6,498 nt of DNA from JAZFYD01 sp036443405 (GTDB lineage: Bacteria > Planctomycetota > PLA2): assembly GCA_036443405.1 (NCBI GenBank), contig JAZFYD010000226.1, positions 1 through 6,498 on the forward strand, given 5' to 3'. The notes under the pieces are model-generated. The model had not been told where the DNA came from, searched no databases, and saw nothing but the letters and a program-made list of their open reading frames with translations. How positions within the stretch are numbered: the first letter of the stretch is position 1; each line of letters opens with the position of its first letter. This document shows, piece by piece, positions 1 to 5,525 of the stretch. The position numbers and the translations under genes are program-made.

Positions 1-1416
1 GTACTCCATCGCGTAGTAGAAGGTGCCCTCGGGGGTGCTGCCGTAGTCGTAGATCGCAACGGTGTTGTGGTGCATGAGCCGGCTGGTGAGTTGCACCTCG
101 CGTTCGAACCTCGCCATGCGCTCGCCACTCGCGTGTTCGGCACGCAGCATCTTGATCGCGGTCGGCCGGCGCAGCATCGAGTGGCTCGCGCGATACACCT
201 CGCCCATCGCGCCCTCGCCGATCTTGCCCTCGAGCGTGTAGGACCCGAGCTGCTGCGCGACGTTGACCTTCCTGCGCAGGCGATAGATGAGCATCGACAC
301 GAAGAACGTGGTTCCCGCGCCCAGGACGAGCAAGCCGATCAGGATCCAAACCGCGAGGCGCATGATGCCCAGGGCGGCGTAGGCCTCGGTCTTGTCGATC
401 TCCGTCGTGACTCCGAACTCGTACTCCTTGAGCCACGTCCACGCACCGAGCACCTCGACGCCGCGATAGTCGCGATACCCGTCGACGTTCATGCCGGTGC
501 CGCCCGCCACCGCATCGGCCGCCATGAGCGTGAGCGGTTGTTGATCGGGATCGCGCTTCGGCTTCGCACCTGTCGTCAGGTCCACTCCCGGGTTACGGAT
601 CGAGATGTTGAGAATCGACGTCTCGCCGCTTTCGATCAGTCCGAGCTGGCGGAGCTGATCTTCGAACCGGCTCTCGGAGATCATGAGGCCCGCGCGATTG
701 AACGCGTAGGTCTCGCCGCTCTCTCCCATGCGCGCGATGGTCAGCAGCTTGGTGAACTCGGACGGTTCGATGCGGAAGCCGATGGTCCCGTATATGTTCC
801 CGTCCACGTCGCGCAGCGGCCCCACGATGGCCATCGTCGTACGCGTGGTGGGCAGCGACGAACCCTCGGGTGCCACGAACGGCGGCAAGATGTAGGGCTT
901 CTCGGGCGTTGCTTTGAACGCTTCTCCGACAATGGCCTTCCCGGTCATTCCGACCGCGAGGTCGCGGCCCGCCGCGACGACACGGCCGCGCCCGTCGAAC
1001 ACGCCGAAGCCGACGTATCCAAACACCTTCATGTACGCCTCCGTCAGCGCCCGGATCCGCGCCTGCTGTGGAGCCGCGAGCAACTGCTCCGTCGTTGCGT
1101 TGTCGACCTCCCGCATCCGTACGAGCTCTTCCGCTTCGGCGCGGACGAACTCGTCGATGGCGAGTGCTTCCATGCCCGAGGTCTGCTGTTGCAACCAGAT
1201 GCGGATGGCCGCAACGTCCGCCTCCAGGATCGTGGTCAGCGTCGACTCGACCTCATGCTGCAGCGTCGACTCGAGGGTGGTGACGGCCCACCAGCCGACC
1301 GCCAGAACCACGACGAGGGCTATGGCGGGAACGGCGTAGGACCGCGCCTGGGCCCGTCCGAGGGTCGTTGCGCCGACAGGGCCGGTGCCGCGGGCGAGGA
1401 ACTTTCGATCCGCCAT
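1..1416 (-). CDS. Membrane receptor Ser/Thr protein kinase with Cache sensor domain (3' part outside window)
   Basis: This is the N-terminal 472 codons of a Hanks-type Ser/Thr kinase that continues beyond the left edge. Order seen: a short cytoplasmic N-terminus; a first membrane helix at about residues 29-45; an extracytoplasmic region of about 300 residues; a second helix at about 351-378; then the start of the kinase domain. The outer region carries double-Cache hallmarks, GESGETYAFNRAGLMISESR (231-250) and DYRGVEVLGAWTWL (316-329), typical of small-ligand sensors. The kinase lobe shows the glycine loop GEGAMGEVYRA (400-410), the ATP-binding Lys of AIKML (K422), a likely helix-C Glu in FEREV (E440) and the hinge at YYAMEY, where the window ends. 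The HRD and DFG motifs are therefore unseen and activity cannot be judged. The ATG at 1416 has a GGAG six bases upstream. The inferred role is ligand sensing in the periplasm with phosphorylation signalling in the cytoplasm; ligand and substrates are unknown. It lies 67 bp after serS. Confidence 0.93.
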   Translation of the reverse strand, partial: MADRKFLARGTGPVGATTLGRAQARSYAVPAIALVVVLAVGWWAVTTLESTLQHEVESTLTTILEADVAAIRIWLQQQTSGMEALAIDEFVRAEAEELVRMREVDNATTEQLLAAPQQARIRALTEAYMKVFGYVGFGVFDGRGRVVAAGRDLAVGMTGKAIVGEAFKATPEKPYILPPFVAPEGSSLPTTRTTMAIVGPLRDVDGNIYGTIGFRIEPSEFTKLLTIARMGESGETYAFNRAGLMISESRFEDQLRQLGLIESGETSILNISIRNPGVDLTTGAKPKRDPDQQPLTLMAADAVAGGTGMNVDGYRDYRGVEVLGAWTWLKEYEFGVTTEIDKTEAYAALGIMRLAVWILIGLLVLGAGTTFFVSMLIYRLRRKVNVAQQLGSYTLEGKIGEGAMGEVYRASHSMLRRPTAIKMLRAEHASGERMARFEREVQLTSRLMHHNTVAIYDYGSTPEGTFYYAMEY

Positions 1417-1422
1417 GCCGTT

Positions 1423-1426
1423 CTCC
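1423..1426 (-). promoter_or_regulatory. Ribosome binding site of the receptor kinase gene
   Basis: GGAG on the minus strand lies 6 nt before the ATG at 1416. It fixes this start in a frame that stays open further upstream, into the end of serS, where I saw no better start codon. Confidence 0.65.
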
Positions 1427-1433
1427 GCGCGGA

Positions 1434-1439
1434 ATTGTA
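1434..1439 (-). promoter_or_regulatory. Candidate -10 element before the kinase gene
   Basis: TACAAT on the minus strand matches 5 of 6 bases of the sigma-70 -10 consensus and is AT-rich against its surroundings. It lies 17 nt before the ATG. The hexamer 17 nt further upstream, TATTCA, is a poor -35. A start from here would leave a leader of only about 10 nt, barely including the GGAG. It may be chance; the kinase could also be read through from serS, since no convincing terminator separates them. Confidence 0.25.
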
Positions 1440-1483
1440 GGGATCCGACCGGCCCGTGAATAGCCGAAGCGTTCGGGTTTTGG

Positions 1484-2770
1484 TCAGCGGACAGTCGCGC
1501 TCGGGGCAGGGTCGAGCACCTCTTTGCCCAAAATCGGCACGAGGCACTCCGGCACGGCGATCGAGCCGTCGGCTCGCTGGTAGTTTTCCATCAGCGCAAC
1601 GAGGATGCGCGGCGAGGCGATGACCGTGTTGTTGAGCGTGTGGCAGAGGACGGGTTTTTGGTCCGCGTCCCGGTACCGCAGGTTGAGCCGCCGCGCCTGG
1701 TAATCGTAGTACCGGCTCGCGCTGTGGGTTTCCCCATAGGCGTTGCGGCCCGGCATCCAGGTCTCGACGTCGTAGGTGAACGTCGCACTGCGGCCGAGGT
1801 CGCCCCCGCAGAGCGCGACGACGCGGTACGGCAACTTCAGGTCCTGCAACACGTCGAGCGCGTTCTGCAGGATCTCCTCGTGCAGAGATTTGGACTCCTC
1901 GACGTCGCTGCGCGCAATCACGACCTGCTCGACTTTTGCGAACTGGTGCACACGGTAGATCCCGCGCGTGTCCTTGCCGCTCGTGCCCGCCTCCCGGCGA
2001 AAGCAGTTGGAGTAACCGGCGTAACGGATCGGGAGGTCCTCGCCGGCCAATCGTTCCCCGGCGTGCAGCGCGGTGATCGGCACCTCGGACGTTCCGATGA
2101 GCCAACCGTCGTCGCGGGTGCATTGATACGCCTGGTCGGCGCCGACGGGTAGATACCCCGTGCCCTCCATCGCAGACTCGCGCACGAGAACCGGCGGGCT
2201 CATCGGTAGGAACCCTCGTTCCCGGATCTTGTCGAGCGCGAAACGAAGCACCGCCAATTCGAGCAACATGAGATCGCCGCGCAGAAGGTACGTGCGCGCG
2301 CCGGCCAGTTGGACCGCGCGCTTCACGTCGATCAGCCCGAGTTCGGTTCCGAGATCCAGGTGATCGCGGATCTCGAAGTCGAACTTCGGGGGTTCCCCCC
2401 ACCGCCGCACCTCTTTGTTGTCTTCCGCCTCGGTACCATCCGGCACATCGGGGTCGGCGAGGTTCGGGATCTCCAGAAACAGCGGCGCGAACTCGGCCTC
2501 CTTTTTCGCGATCTCCTCTTCGAGCGGCTTGATCGCCTGCTTGAGTTCCTTGGCGCGCGCGCCCGCCGCCGGTTTCTCGTCGTTCGGCAGCTGCGGCATC
2601 GCCTTGGCCAACCGGCGCTGTTCCGCCTTGGTCTCCTCGCGCTCTTGTTGCAAGCGCAGAAGATCGCGATCGAGTTCCGCGATCTTGTCGAAGTCGATCT
2701 CGATGTGGCGGCGTGCGGTGGCGGCCCGGACGGCGTCCAAGTTTTCACGAACAAAGCGGCGGTCGAGCAT
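1484..2770 (-). CDS. serS: Seryl-tRNA synthetase
   Basis: A cytoplasmic class II aminoacyl-tRNA synthetase that charges tRNA-Ser (and tRNA-Sec where present) with serine using ATP. The 428-residue length is normal for bacterial SerRS. The start MLDRRFVREN matches the conserved N-terminus and supports the ATG at 2770. Residues of about 28-100 are charged and heptad-like, as expected for the coiled-coil arm that grips the long variable arm of tRNA-Ser. The catalytic core shows TSEVP (227-231), the motif 2 region FRREAGTSGKDTRG (257-270) followed by HQF, and the motif 3 region LNNTVIASPRILVALMEN (379-396) with its ATP-binding Arg. The segment ETHSASRYYDYQARR (347-361) differs from the common E-[IV]-S-S-[CA]-S-N form, but the E and QARR anchors are kept. 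The gene starts 12 bp after the mqnA stop with no visible Shine-Dalgarno sequence, so it is probably co-transcribed with mqnA. Confidence 0.98.
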   Translation of the reverse strand: MLDRRFVRENLDAVRAATARRHIEIDFDKIAELDRDLLRLQQEREETKAEQRRLAKAMPQLPNDEKPAAGARAKELKQAIKPLEEEIAKKEAEFAPLFLEIPNLADPDVPDGTEAEDNKEVRRWGEPPKFDFEIRDHLDLGTELGLIDVKRAVQLAGARTYLLRGDLMLLELAVLRFALDKIRERGFLPMSPPVLVRESAMEGTGYLPVGADQAYQCTRDDGWLIGTSEVPITALHAGERLAGEDLPIRYAGYSNCFRREAGTSGKDTRGIYRVHQFAKVEQVVIARSDVEESKSLHEEILQNALDVLQDLKLPYRVVALCGGDLGRSATFTYDVETWMPGRNAYGETHSASRYYDYQARRLNLRYRDADQKPVLCHTLNNTVIASPRILVALMENYQRADGSIAVPECLVPILGKEVLDPAPSATVR

Positions 2771-2779
2771 GAGCAGGCG

Positions 2780-2785
2780 ATTCTA
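2780..2785 (-). promoter_or_regulatory. Candidate -10 hexamer for serS, overlapping the mqnA stop
   Basis: TAGAAT on the minus strand (5 of 6 to TATAAT) lies 9 nt before the serS ATG, and its first three bases are the mqnA TAG stop. serS has no Shine-Dalgarno sequence, so transcription from here would give a leaderless or nearly leaderless mRNA. No good -35 is visible at 16-18 nt. Translation coupled to mqnA is the main alternative. Confidence 0.25.
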
Positions 2786-3478
2786 CAGGAGGCCCAAACG
2801 GGTCGCGTCGGTGAGAAAGCGTTCGAGGCCGGCCTCCTCGTCGTCGCCGATTCGAAACTGAATGCACTCACGCAGGTATCGCATCAGCGAATCCGCGCCG
2901 AGTCCCAATTCGTCCGACGCCTGAAACGCATAACGCGCGATCTCCTCGCGCCCGCGTTCGTAGGCGGCTTCGAGTTCGGCTTCGGCGGCGGGATCGCCGT
3001 ACCACGCGGCGAACACAAACGGCAAGCCCGTGTGTTCGAGCCACGCTTCCGCCAGATCGACCGACTCCTCCCCACGGTTCGCGCGCTGCAGGGCGCCGTC
3101 ACCGATGCACAACTCCGCGTCGGCCCCCGACTCCACGATCTCGGGATTCGTTTTCCACCGCTCGCAAAGCAGCAGCATCGTGAGCGCTCGAGAGGTCCGC
3201 GAATCCGGATCGAGGCGGACCCGCCGGATCTCCTCGGGGCGCGAGATCCCCTCCGCCAGAAACAAGAGCACGCTCTGGACCGGCCGGCGCGCGGCGATGC
3301 CGAGGCAGCCCACACGCGGGCGGCCGGACTTCTCACCCGCGGCCACCGGGAGTAAGGCGACATCGACCTCGCCGTCACGAAACCGCTCCGAGAGCCGGGC
3401 CGGCGTGTCGAGCAGCAGCGGTTGCAGCCCCTCCAGGAGGGGCCGGGCGTTCAGGTAGGAGACTCCGCCGAATTTCAT
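2783..3478 (-). CDS. mqnA: Chorismate dehydratase (futalosine menaquinone pathway)
   Basis: MqnA dehydrates chorismate to 3-[(1-carboxyvinyl)oxy]benzoate, the first committed step of the futalosine route to menaquinone. The protein has the family's periplasmic-binding-like fold but works in the cytoplasm. Seen here: VSYLNARPL (6-14), the strongest signature; VDVALLP (38-44); a GCLGIAARRPVQSVLLF segment (57-73); SRTSRALTMLL (93-103); ELCIGDGAL (122-130); DLAEAWLEHTGLPFVFAAW (141-159); and a C-terminal IQFRIGDDEEAGL (206-218). At 231 residues it is shorter than the roughly 270-285 common for MqnA; loops around 44-56 and 130-141 look trimmed, but no core motif is missing. The ATG at 3478 is fixed by an in-frame TAA four codons upstream. 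There is no Shine-Dalgarno sequence. The rest of the pathway (mqnB-E and others) is not in this window. Confidence 0.93.
   Translation of the reverse strand: MKFGGVSYLNARPLLEGLQPLLLDTPARLSERFRDGEVDVALLPVAAGEKSGRPRVGCLGIAARRPVQSVLLFLAEGISRPEEIRRVRLDPDSRTSRALTMLLLCERWKTNPEIVESGADAELCIGDGALQRANRGEESVDLAEAWLEHTGLPFVFAAWYGDPAAEAELEAAYERGREEIARYAFQASDELGLGADSLMRYLRECIQFRIGDDEEAGLERFLTDATRLGLL
3427..3443 (-). repeat. 17-bp perfect inverted repeat in the 5' end of mqnA
   Basis: Two 8-bp arms, GCCCCTCC and GGAGGGGC (plus strand), flank a single central A, inside the mqnA codons for about residues 12-18. As RNA only about 5 bp could pair around a 7-nt loop. It may be a chance result of Leu/Glu/Gly codon choice, or a protein-binding palindrome or weak early mRNA hairpin. 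Confidence 0.45.
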
Positions 3479-3486
3479 CGGGAACG

Positions 3487-3492
3487 ATTATG
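3487..3492 (-). promoter_or_regulatory. Candidate -10 element for mqnA (possible leaderless start)
   Basis: CATAAT on the minus strand matches 5 of 6 bases of TATAAT and ends 8 nt before the mqnA ATG, so transcription would begin at or within a base or two of the start codon. This fits the lack of a Shine-Dalgarno sequence. A promoter is expected here because a strong terminator lies just upstream at 3545-3574. No recognisable -35 was found 16-18 nt upstream. Confidence 0.45.
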
Positions 3493-3544
3493 GGCGTGGC
3501 CGCGAGGATCTCCGTCCGCCGACGGCTCCTTCAGAGCGGACACG

Positions 3545-3574
3545 AAAACAGGGGAGCAGAAACCTGCCCCCCTG
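3545..3574 (-). terminator. Rho-independent terminator after the lipoprotein gene
   Basis: Read on the minus strand, an 11-bp GC-rich stem (CAGGGGGGCAG against CTGCTCCCCTG, one pair being a G-U wobble in RNA) closes a GTTT loop and is followed at once by TTTT. This is a textbook intrinsic terminator for minus-strand transcription, 56 bp after the lipoprotein stop and 66 bp before the mqnA ATG. On the plus strand no T-run follows, so it looks one-directional. Confidence 0.85.
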
Positions 3575-3599
3575 AAATTGGACGTGAATTCGATCCGTC

Positions 3600-3619
3600 C
3601 CAACGCCGTCAGGCGTTGG
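3600..3619 (-). repeat. Perfect stem-loop just after the lipoprotein stop codon
   Basis: CCAACGCC and GGCGTTGG form a perfect 8-bp stem around a 4-nt loop, 10 nt downstream of the lipoprotein TAG. No U-tract follows, so it is unlikely to terminate transcription alone. It sits 25 nt upstream of the real terminator and could protect the 3' end of the lipoprotein mRNA or assist termination. Confidence 0.6.
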
Positions 3620-3629
3620 ACCAGCGAAA

Positions 3630-3902
3630 CTAGTCCGGATCGCCGAAGAACGGCGCGCCGAGATAGGGATCGCGGATGTCGTAGTTGAAGAAGTGGATGT
3701 CGATGACGTTTCCGACCTTCTGCATGTTCCGGGTGAAGTTGTTCCACCGCATCTCGCCGTCGTACTTGCCGTTTCCGGTGTAGACGTTGAACACATTGCC
3801 CGAAATCCACGCACCGATGTTCCAGAAGAACGCGTTGATGCTACGACAGGCGGGAAGGGCGAGAAGGCCCGTCAACGCAAGTCCAAGAACCAGCTTTCGC
3901 AT
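3630..3902 (-). CDS. Small secreted lipoprotein of unknown function
   Basis: I do not recognise this 90-residue protein. It begins with a short lipoprotein signal peptide: basic MRK, a hydrophobic stretch (residues 4-16) and an LPAC lipobox with the lipidated Cys at 19. Pro at the -2 site is less usual but tolerated. Arg follows the Cys rather than Asp, which by the Lol rule of enterobacteria would favour the outer membrane. The mature part is about 72 residues with 15 aromatic residues and 10 Asn, no further Cys and no later membrane helix; it includes FFWN (25-28), a central RWNNFTRNM (52-60) and a C-terminal FFNYDIRDPY (71-80). The ATG at 3902 has a strong GGAGGA nine bases upstream. It follows nadD by 78 bp on the same strand and is followed by a terminator, so it may share the nadD transcript or have its own. 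Coding is supported by the ribosome site, the signal peptide and the terminator; the role is unknown. Confidence 0.85.
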   Translation of the reverse strand: MRKLVLGLALTGLLALPACRSINAFFWNIGAWISGNVFNVYTGNGKYDGEMRWNNFTRNMQKVGNVIDIHFFNYDIRDPYLGAPFFGDPD

Positions 3903-3911
3903 GAGCTGTCT

Positions 3912-3917
3912 TCCTCC
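3912..3917 (-). promoter_or_regulatory. Strong ribosome binding site of the lipoprotein gene
   Basis: GGAGGA on the minus strand lies 9 nt before the ATG at 3902. It is the best Shine-Dalgarno sequence in the window and contrasts with nadD, mqnA, serS and miaA, which lack one. It suggests high translation of the lipoprotein. Confidence 0.8.
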
Positions 3918-3980
3918 AAAAGTTTGCCCGCAGGGTGACGCCCGCGAGAGGGAGGTTTTACCCCAGGCCCCGGACGGGGG

Positions 3981-4610
3981 TCAACCCTGATTCCCGTGGG
4001 TTTTTCCGACGTAGAGCCCGGCGCTTTCAATGTGGCTGAGAACCGACGGATCGAGCAGGTCGGAGACGGCCTCACCGAGGGCTAACCTGCGCCGGATTTC
4101 GCTGGAAGAGGCGAGGATGGTGGGGATTTCCAGCCGCACCGCGTCCACGCCGGGCAGGCCTTCGTGACAGACCCGCCAAGCGGCATCGAAATCCTGCCCG
4201 GGTCGCGCGAAGGCCACAATACGCACCAAACCTGCCAGTTCCGCGGCGCGATGCCAACCCGGCAGGTCGGCCAGCATGTCGGCGCCGACGAGCAGATCCC
4301 AAGCGACGCCGGGATGTTCGTCCATCAACTGCGTGACCGTGTCGACGGTGTAGGACGGGCCGGACCGCTCCCCCTCGCCCTCCCAGACCGTCAGCACCGG
4401 ATGCGCGGCCGCGGCCACGCGAGCCATCGCCACCCGATCTGCAAAAGCCGCCACGGCGCCGGCCTTGTGAGGCGCCTGCGCCGCGGGCACCAGCAGCACG
4501 CGATCCAGGTCGAGGCGCGTCAACGCGGCCTCGGCCAACTTGATGTGGCCGACGTGGATCGGGTCGAACGATCCGCCCAGGAGGCCCCAGCGCCGTCGCT
4601 CGCCGTTCAT
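3981..4610 (-). CDS. nadD: Nicotinate-nucleotide adenylyltransferase
   Basis: NadD transfers AMP from ATP to nicotinic acid mononucleotide, giving deamido-NAD and pyrophosphate, an essential cytoplasmic step of NAD synthesis. The 209-residue length is usual. The nucleotidyltransferase signature GGSFDPIHVGH (12-22) carries the (H/T)xGH site. Other family marks are PAAQAPHK (42-49), SGPSYTVDT (83-91), GADMLADLPGWHRA (109-122) and SSSEIRRRL (168-176), the last matching the usual ISST-x-IR motif, then VLSHIESAGLY (190-200) near the end. The ATG at 4610 leaves a short basic lead before the first beta-strand. No clear Shine-Dalgarno sequence precedes it. In many bacteria nadD lies next to rsfS or proA; here it stands divergent to miaA with 18 bp between starts, and a lipoprotein gene follows 78 bp downstream. 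Confidence 0.97.
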   Translation of the reverse strand: MNGERRRWGLLGGSFDPIHVGHIKLAEAALTRLDLDRVLLVPAAQAPHKAGAVAAFADRVAMARVAAAAHPVLTVWEGEGERSGPSYTVDTVTQLMDEHPGVAWDLLVGADMLADLPGWHRAAELAGLVRIVAFARPGQDFDAAWRVCHEGLPGVDAVRLEIPTILASSSEIRRRLALGEAVSDLLDPSVLSHIESAGLYVGKTHGNQG

Positions 4611-4628
4611 GGTCGAATCTTACCGTTC
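4611..4628. promoter_or_regulatory. Minimal divergent intergenic region between nadD and miaA
   Basis: Only 18 bp separate the two start codons, so any -35 elements must lie inside the opposite coding regions or the transcripts start very near the ATGs. For nadD, TAAGAT (minus, 4617-4622; 4 of 6 to TATAAT) lies 6 nt before the ATG and would give a leaderless mRNA. For miaA the same AT-rich patch reads GAATCT (4615-4620, plus), a poor -10. Neither gene has a Shine-Dalgarno sequence. Confidence 0.4.
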
Positions 4629-5525
4629 ATGCAGCCCATCTTCGTGCTCGTCGGACCCACAGCGTCCGGAAAATCCGGCTCCGCGATCCCCGTCGCAAAA
4701 GAGCTGGGCGCGGAAATCGTCTCGTTGGACTCGATGGCGCTCTATCGCGGGATGGACATCGGCACGGACAAACCGCGGGATCTTCACGGCGTCCGGCACC
4801 ACCTCCTCGATCTTCTGGATCCGGCAGAGAGGTTCGACCTCGCGCGTTATCTCGCCGACGCGGACGCAGCGATTTCCGGGATCCGCGAACGGAACAAGCG
4901 CGTGCTCATCGTGGGCGGCACCGGCCTGTACCTGATGGGCCTGCTCAAGGGTGTGTTCGGCGGCGCACCGCGCGATCCGGCGTTTCGCGCGACGCTGAGC
5001 GGGGTCGCGGCCGACACTCTGCACGCGCGTCTGCGCGAGGTCGACGAGGCTACTGCGGCAAGGGTCCACCAAAACGACCGGAGACGCATCGTGCGCGCAC
5101 TCGAGGTGCATGCCGTCACCGGCCGCCCGCTTTCGGAGCTTCAAACGCAGTTCGAGGGCGAGGACCGCTACGCCTCGGTGGTCGCCGGCGTGCGCCGTTC
5201 ACGCGACGATCTCCGGCGCCGCGCCCGCTTGCGCATCGATCAGATGTGGGCCGAGGGCCTCGTCGAGGAGGTTCGCGGGCTGGAACTCGGGGACACGGCG
5301 GGACAGGCAGTCGGCTACAAGGAGGTCGCCGGGTTTCTCGCCGGCGAGTACGACGAGGGCGAAGCCAAACGCCTCGTCCTGCGCAACACCATGCGGCTGA
5401 TTCGGCGCCAGGGCACCTGGTTCAAGCGATTCGACGTCCACTGGGTCGACGCGGGGCCTACCGACGATCCCGCCGCGCTTTGCCCGAAGCTGATCGCGAT
5501 CTACCGCGGCGACGCGACGCCGTAG
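4629..5525 (+). CDS. miaA: tRNA dimethylallyltransferase
   Basis: MiaA moves the dimethylallyl group from DMAPP to N6 of adenosine 37 in tRNAs that read codons starting with U, giving i6A37, which aids decoding fidelity. The protein of 298 residues is of normal length. Visible motifs: P-loop GPTASGKS (9-16); SLDSMALYRGMDIGTDKP (32-49) with the conserved Asp of the active site; HHLLDLLDP (57-65); GGTGLYL (96-102); NDRRRIVRALEV (149-160); AVGYKE (227-232); and RRQGTWFKR (259-267), matching the family's RQ-x-TWF box. The frame is open far upstream, antisense to nadD, but the ATG at 4629 is chosen because homologues begin a few residues before the P-loop strand and no in-frame GTG lies close upstream. 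There is no Shine-Dalgarno sequence. It is the only convincing plus-strand gene here, and its last 25 bp overlap the end of the M16 peptidase gene. Confidence 0.97.
   Translation: MQPIFVLVGPTASGKSGSAIPVAKELGAEIVSLDSMALYRGMDIGTDKPRDLHGVRHHLLDLLDPAERFDLARYLADADAAISGIRERNKRVLIVGGTGLYLMGLLKGVFGGAPRDPAFRATLSGVAADTLHARLREVDEATAARVHQNDRRRIVRALEVHAVTGRPLSELQTQFEGEDRYASVVAGVRRSRDDLRRRARLRIDQMWAEGLVEEVRGLELGDTAGQAVGYKEVAGFLAGEYDEGEAKRLVLRNTMRLIRRQGTWFKRFDVHWVDAGPTDDPAALCPKLIAIYRGDATP
5501..5525. other. 25-bp tail-to-tail overlap of miaA and M16 peptidase genes
   Basis: The miaA stop TAG is at 5523-5525 (plus) and the peptidase stop TAG is at 5501-5503 (minus), so the last eight or so codons of each gene are read from both strands. 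There is no room for a terminator between them, and I see no GC hairpin with a T-run in either direction near this junction. Confidence 0.9.

Noticed and set aside
67..1440. Long plus-strand open frame (457 codons) antisense to the kinase gene
   Set aside because: Its translation is rich in Arg, His and Asp with no domain pattern, typical of the complement of a GC-rich gene. The minus-strand kinase has clear membrane helices, Cache motifs and a glycine loop.
1464..1476. Small hairpin CCGAA-CGC-TTCGG after serS as a terminator
   Set aside because: Only 5 bp with a 3-nt loop and followed by CTATTCAC on the minus strand, with no U-run. Too weak to call a terminator.
2309..3355. Plus-strand open frame (348 codons) antisense to serS and mqnA
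   Set aside because: It spans two well-recognised minus-strand genes, has low-complexity Arg/Leu-rich content and no start signal. It is a codon-bias shadow.
3968..3979. CCCC-GTCC-GGGG hairpin right after the nadD stop
   Set aside because: The stem is only 4 bp and is followed by mixed sequence without a U-tract, so nadD probably reads through toward the lipoprotein gene.
4579..4584. AGGAGG on the plus strand as a ribosome site for miaA
   Set aside because: It is 44 nt before the miaA ATG, too far to serve it. It is the complement of nadD codons for the conserved LLGG segment, and no start codon lies 5-12 nt after it.
4164..4628. Upstream extension of the miaA frame by 155 codons
   Set aside because: It lies antisense to nadD, shows no family similarity, and MiaA homologues start just before the P-loop. 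The ATG at 4629 is the sensible start.
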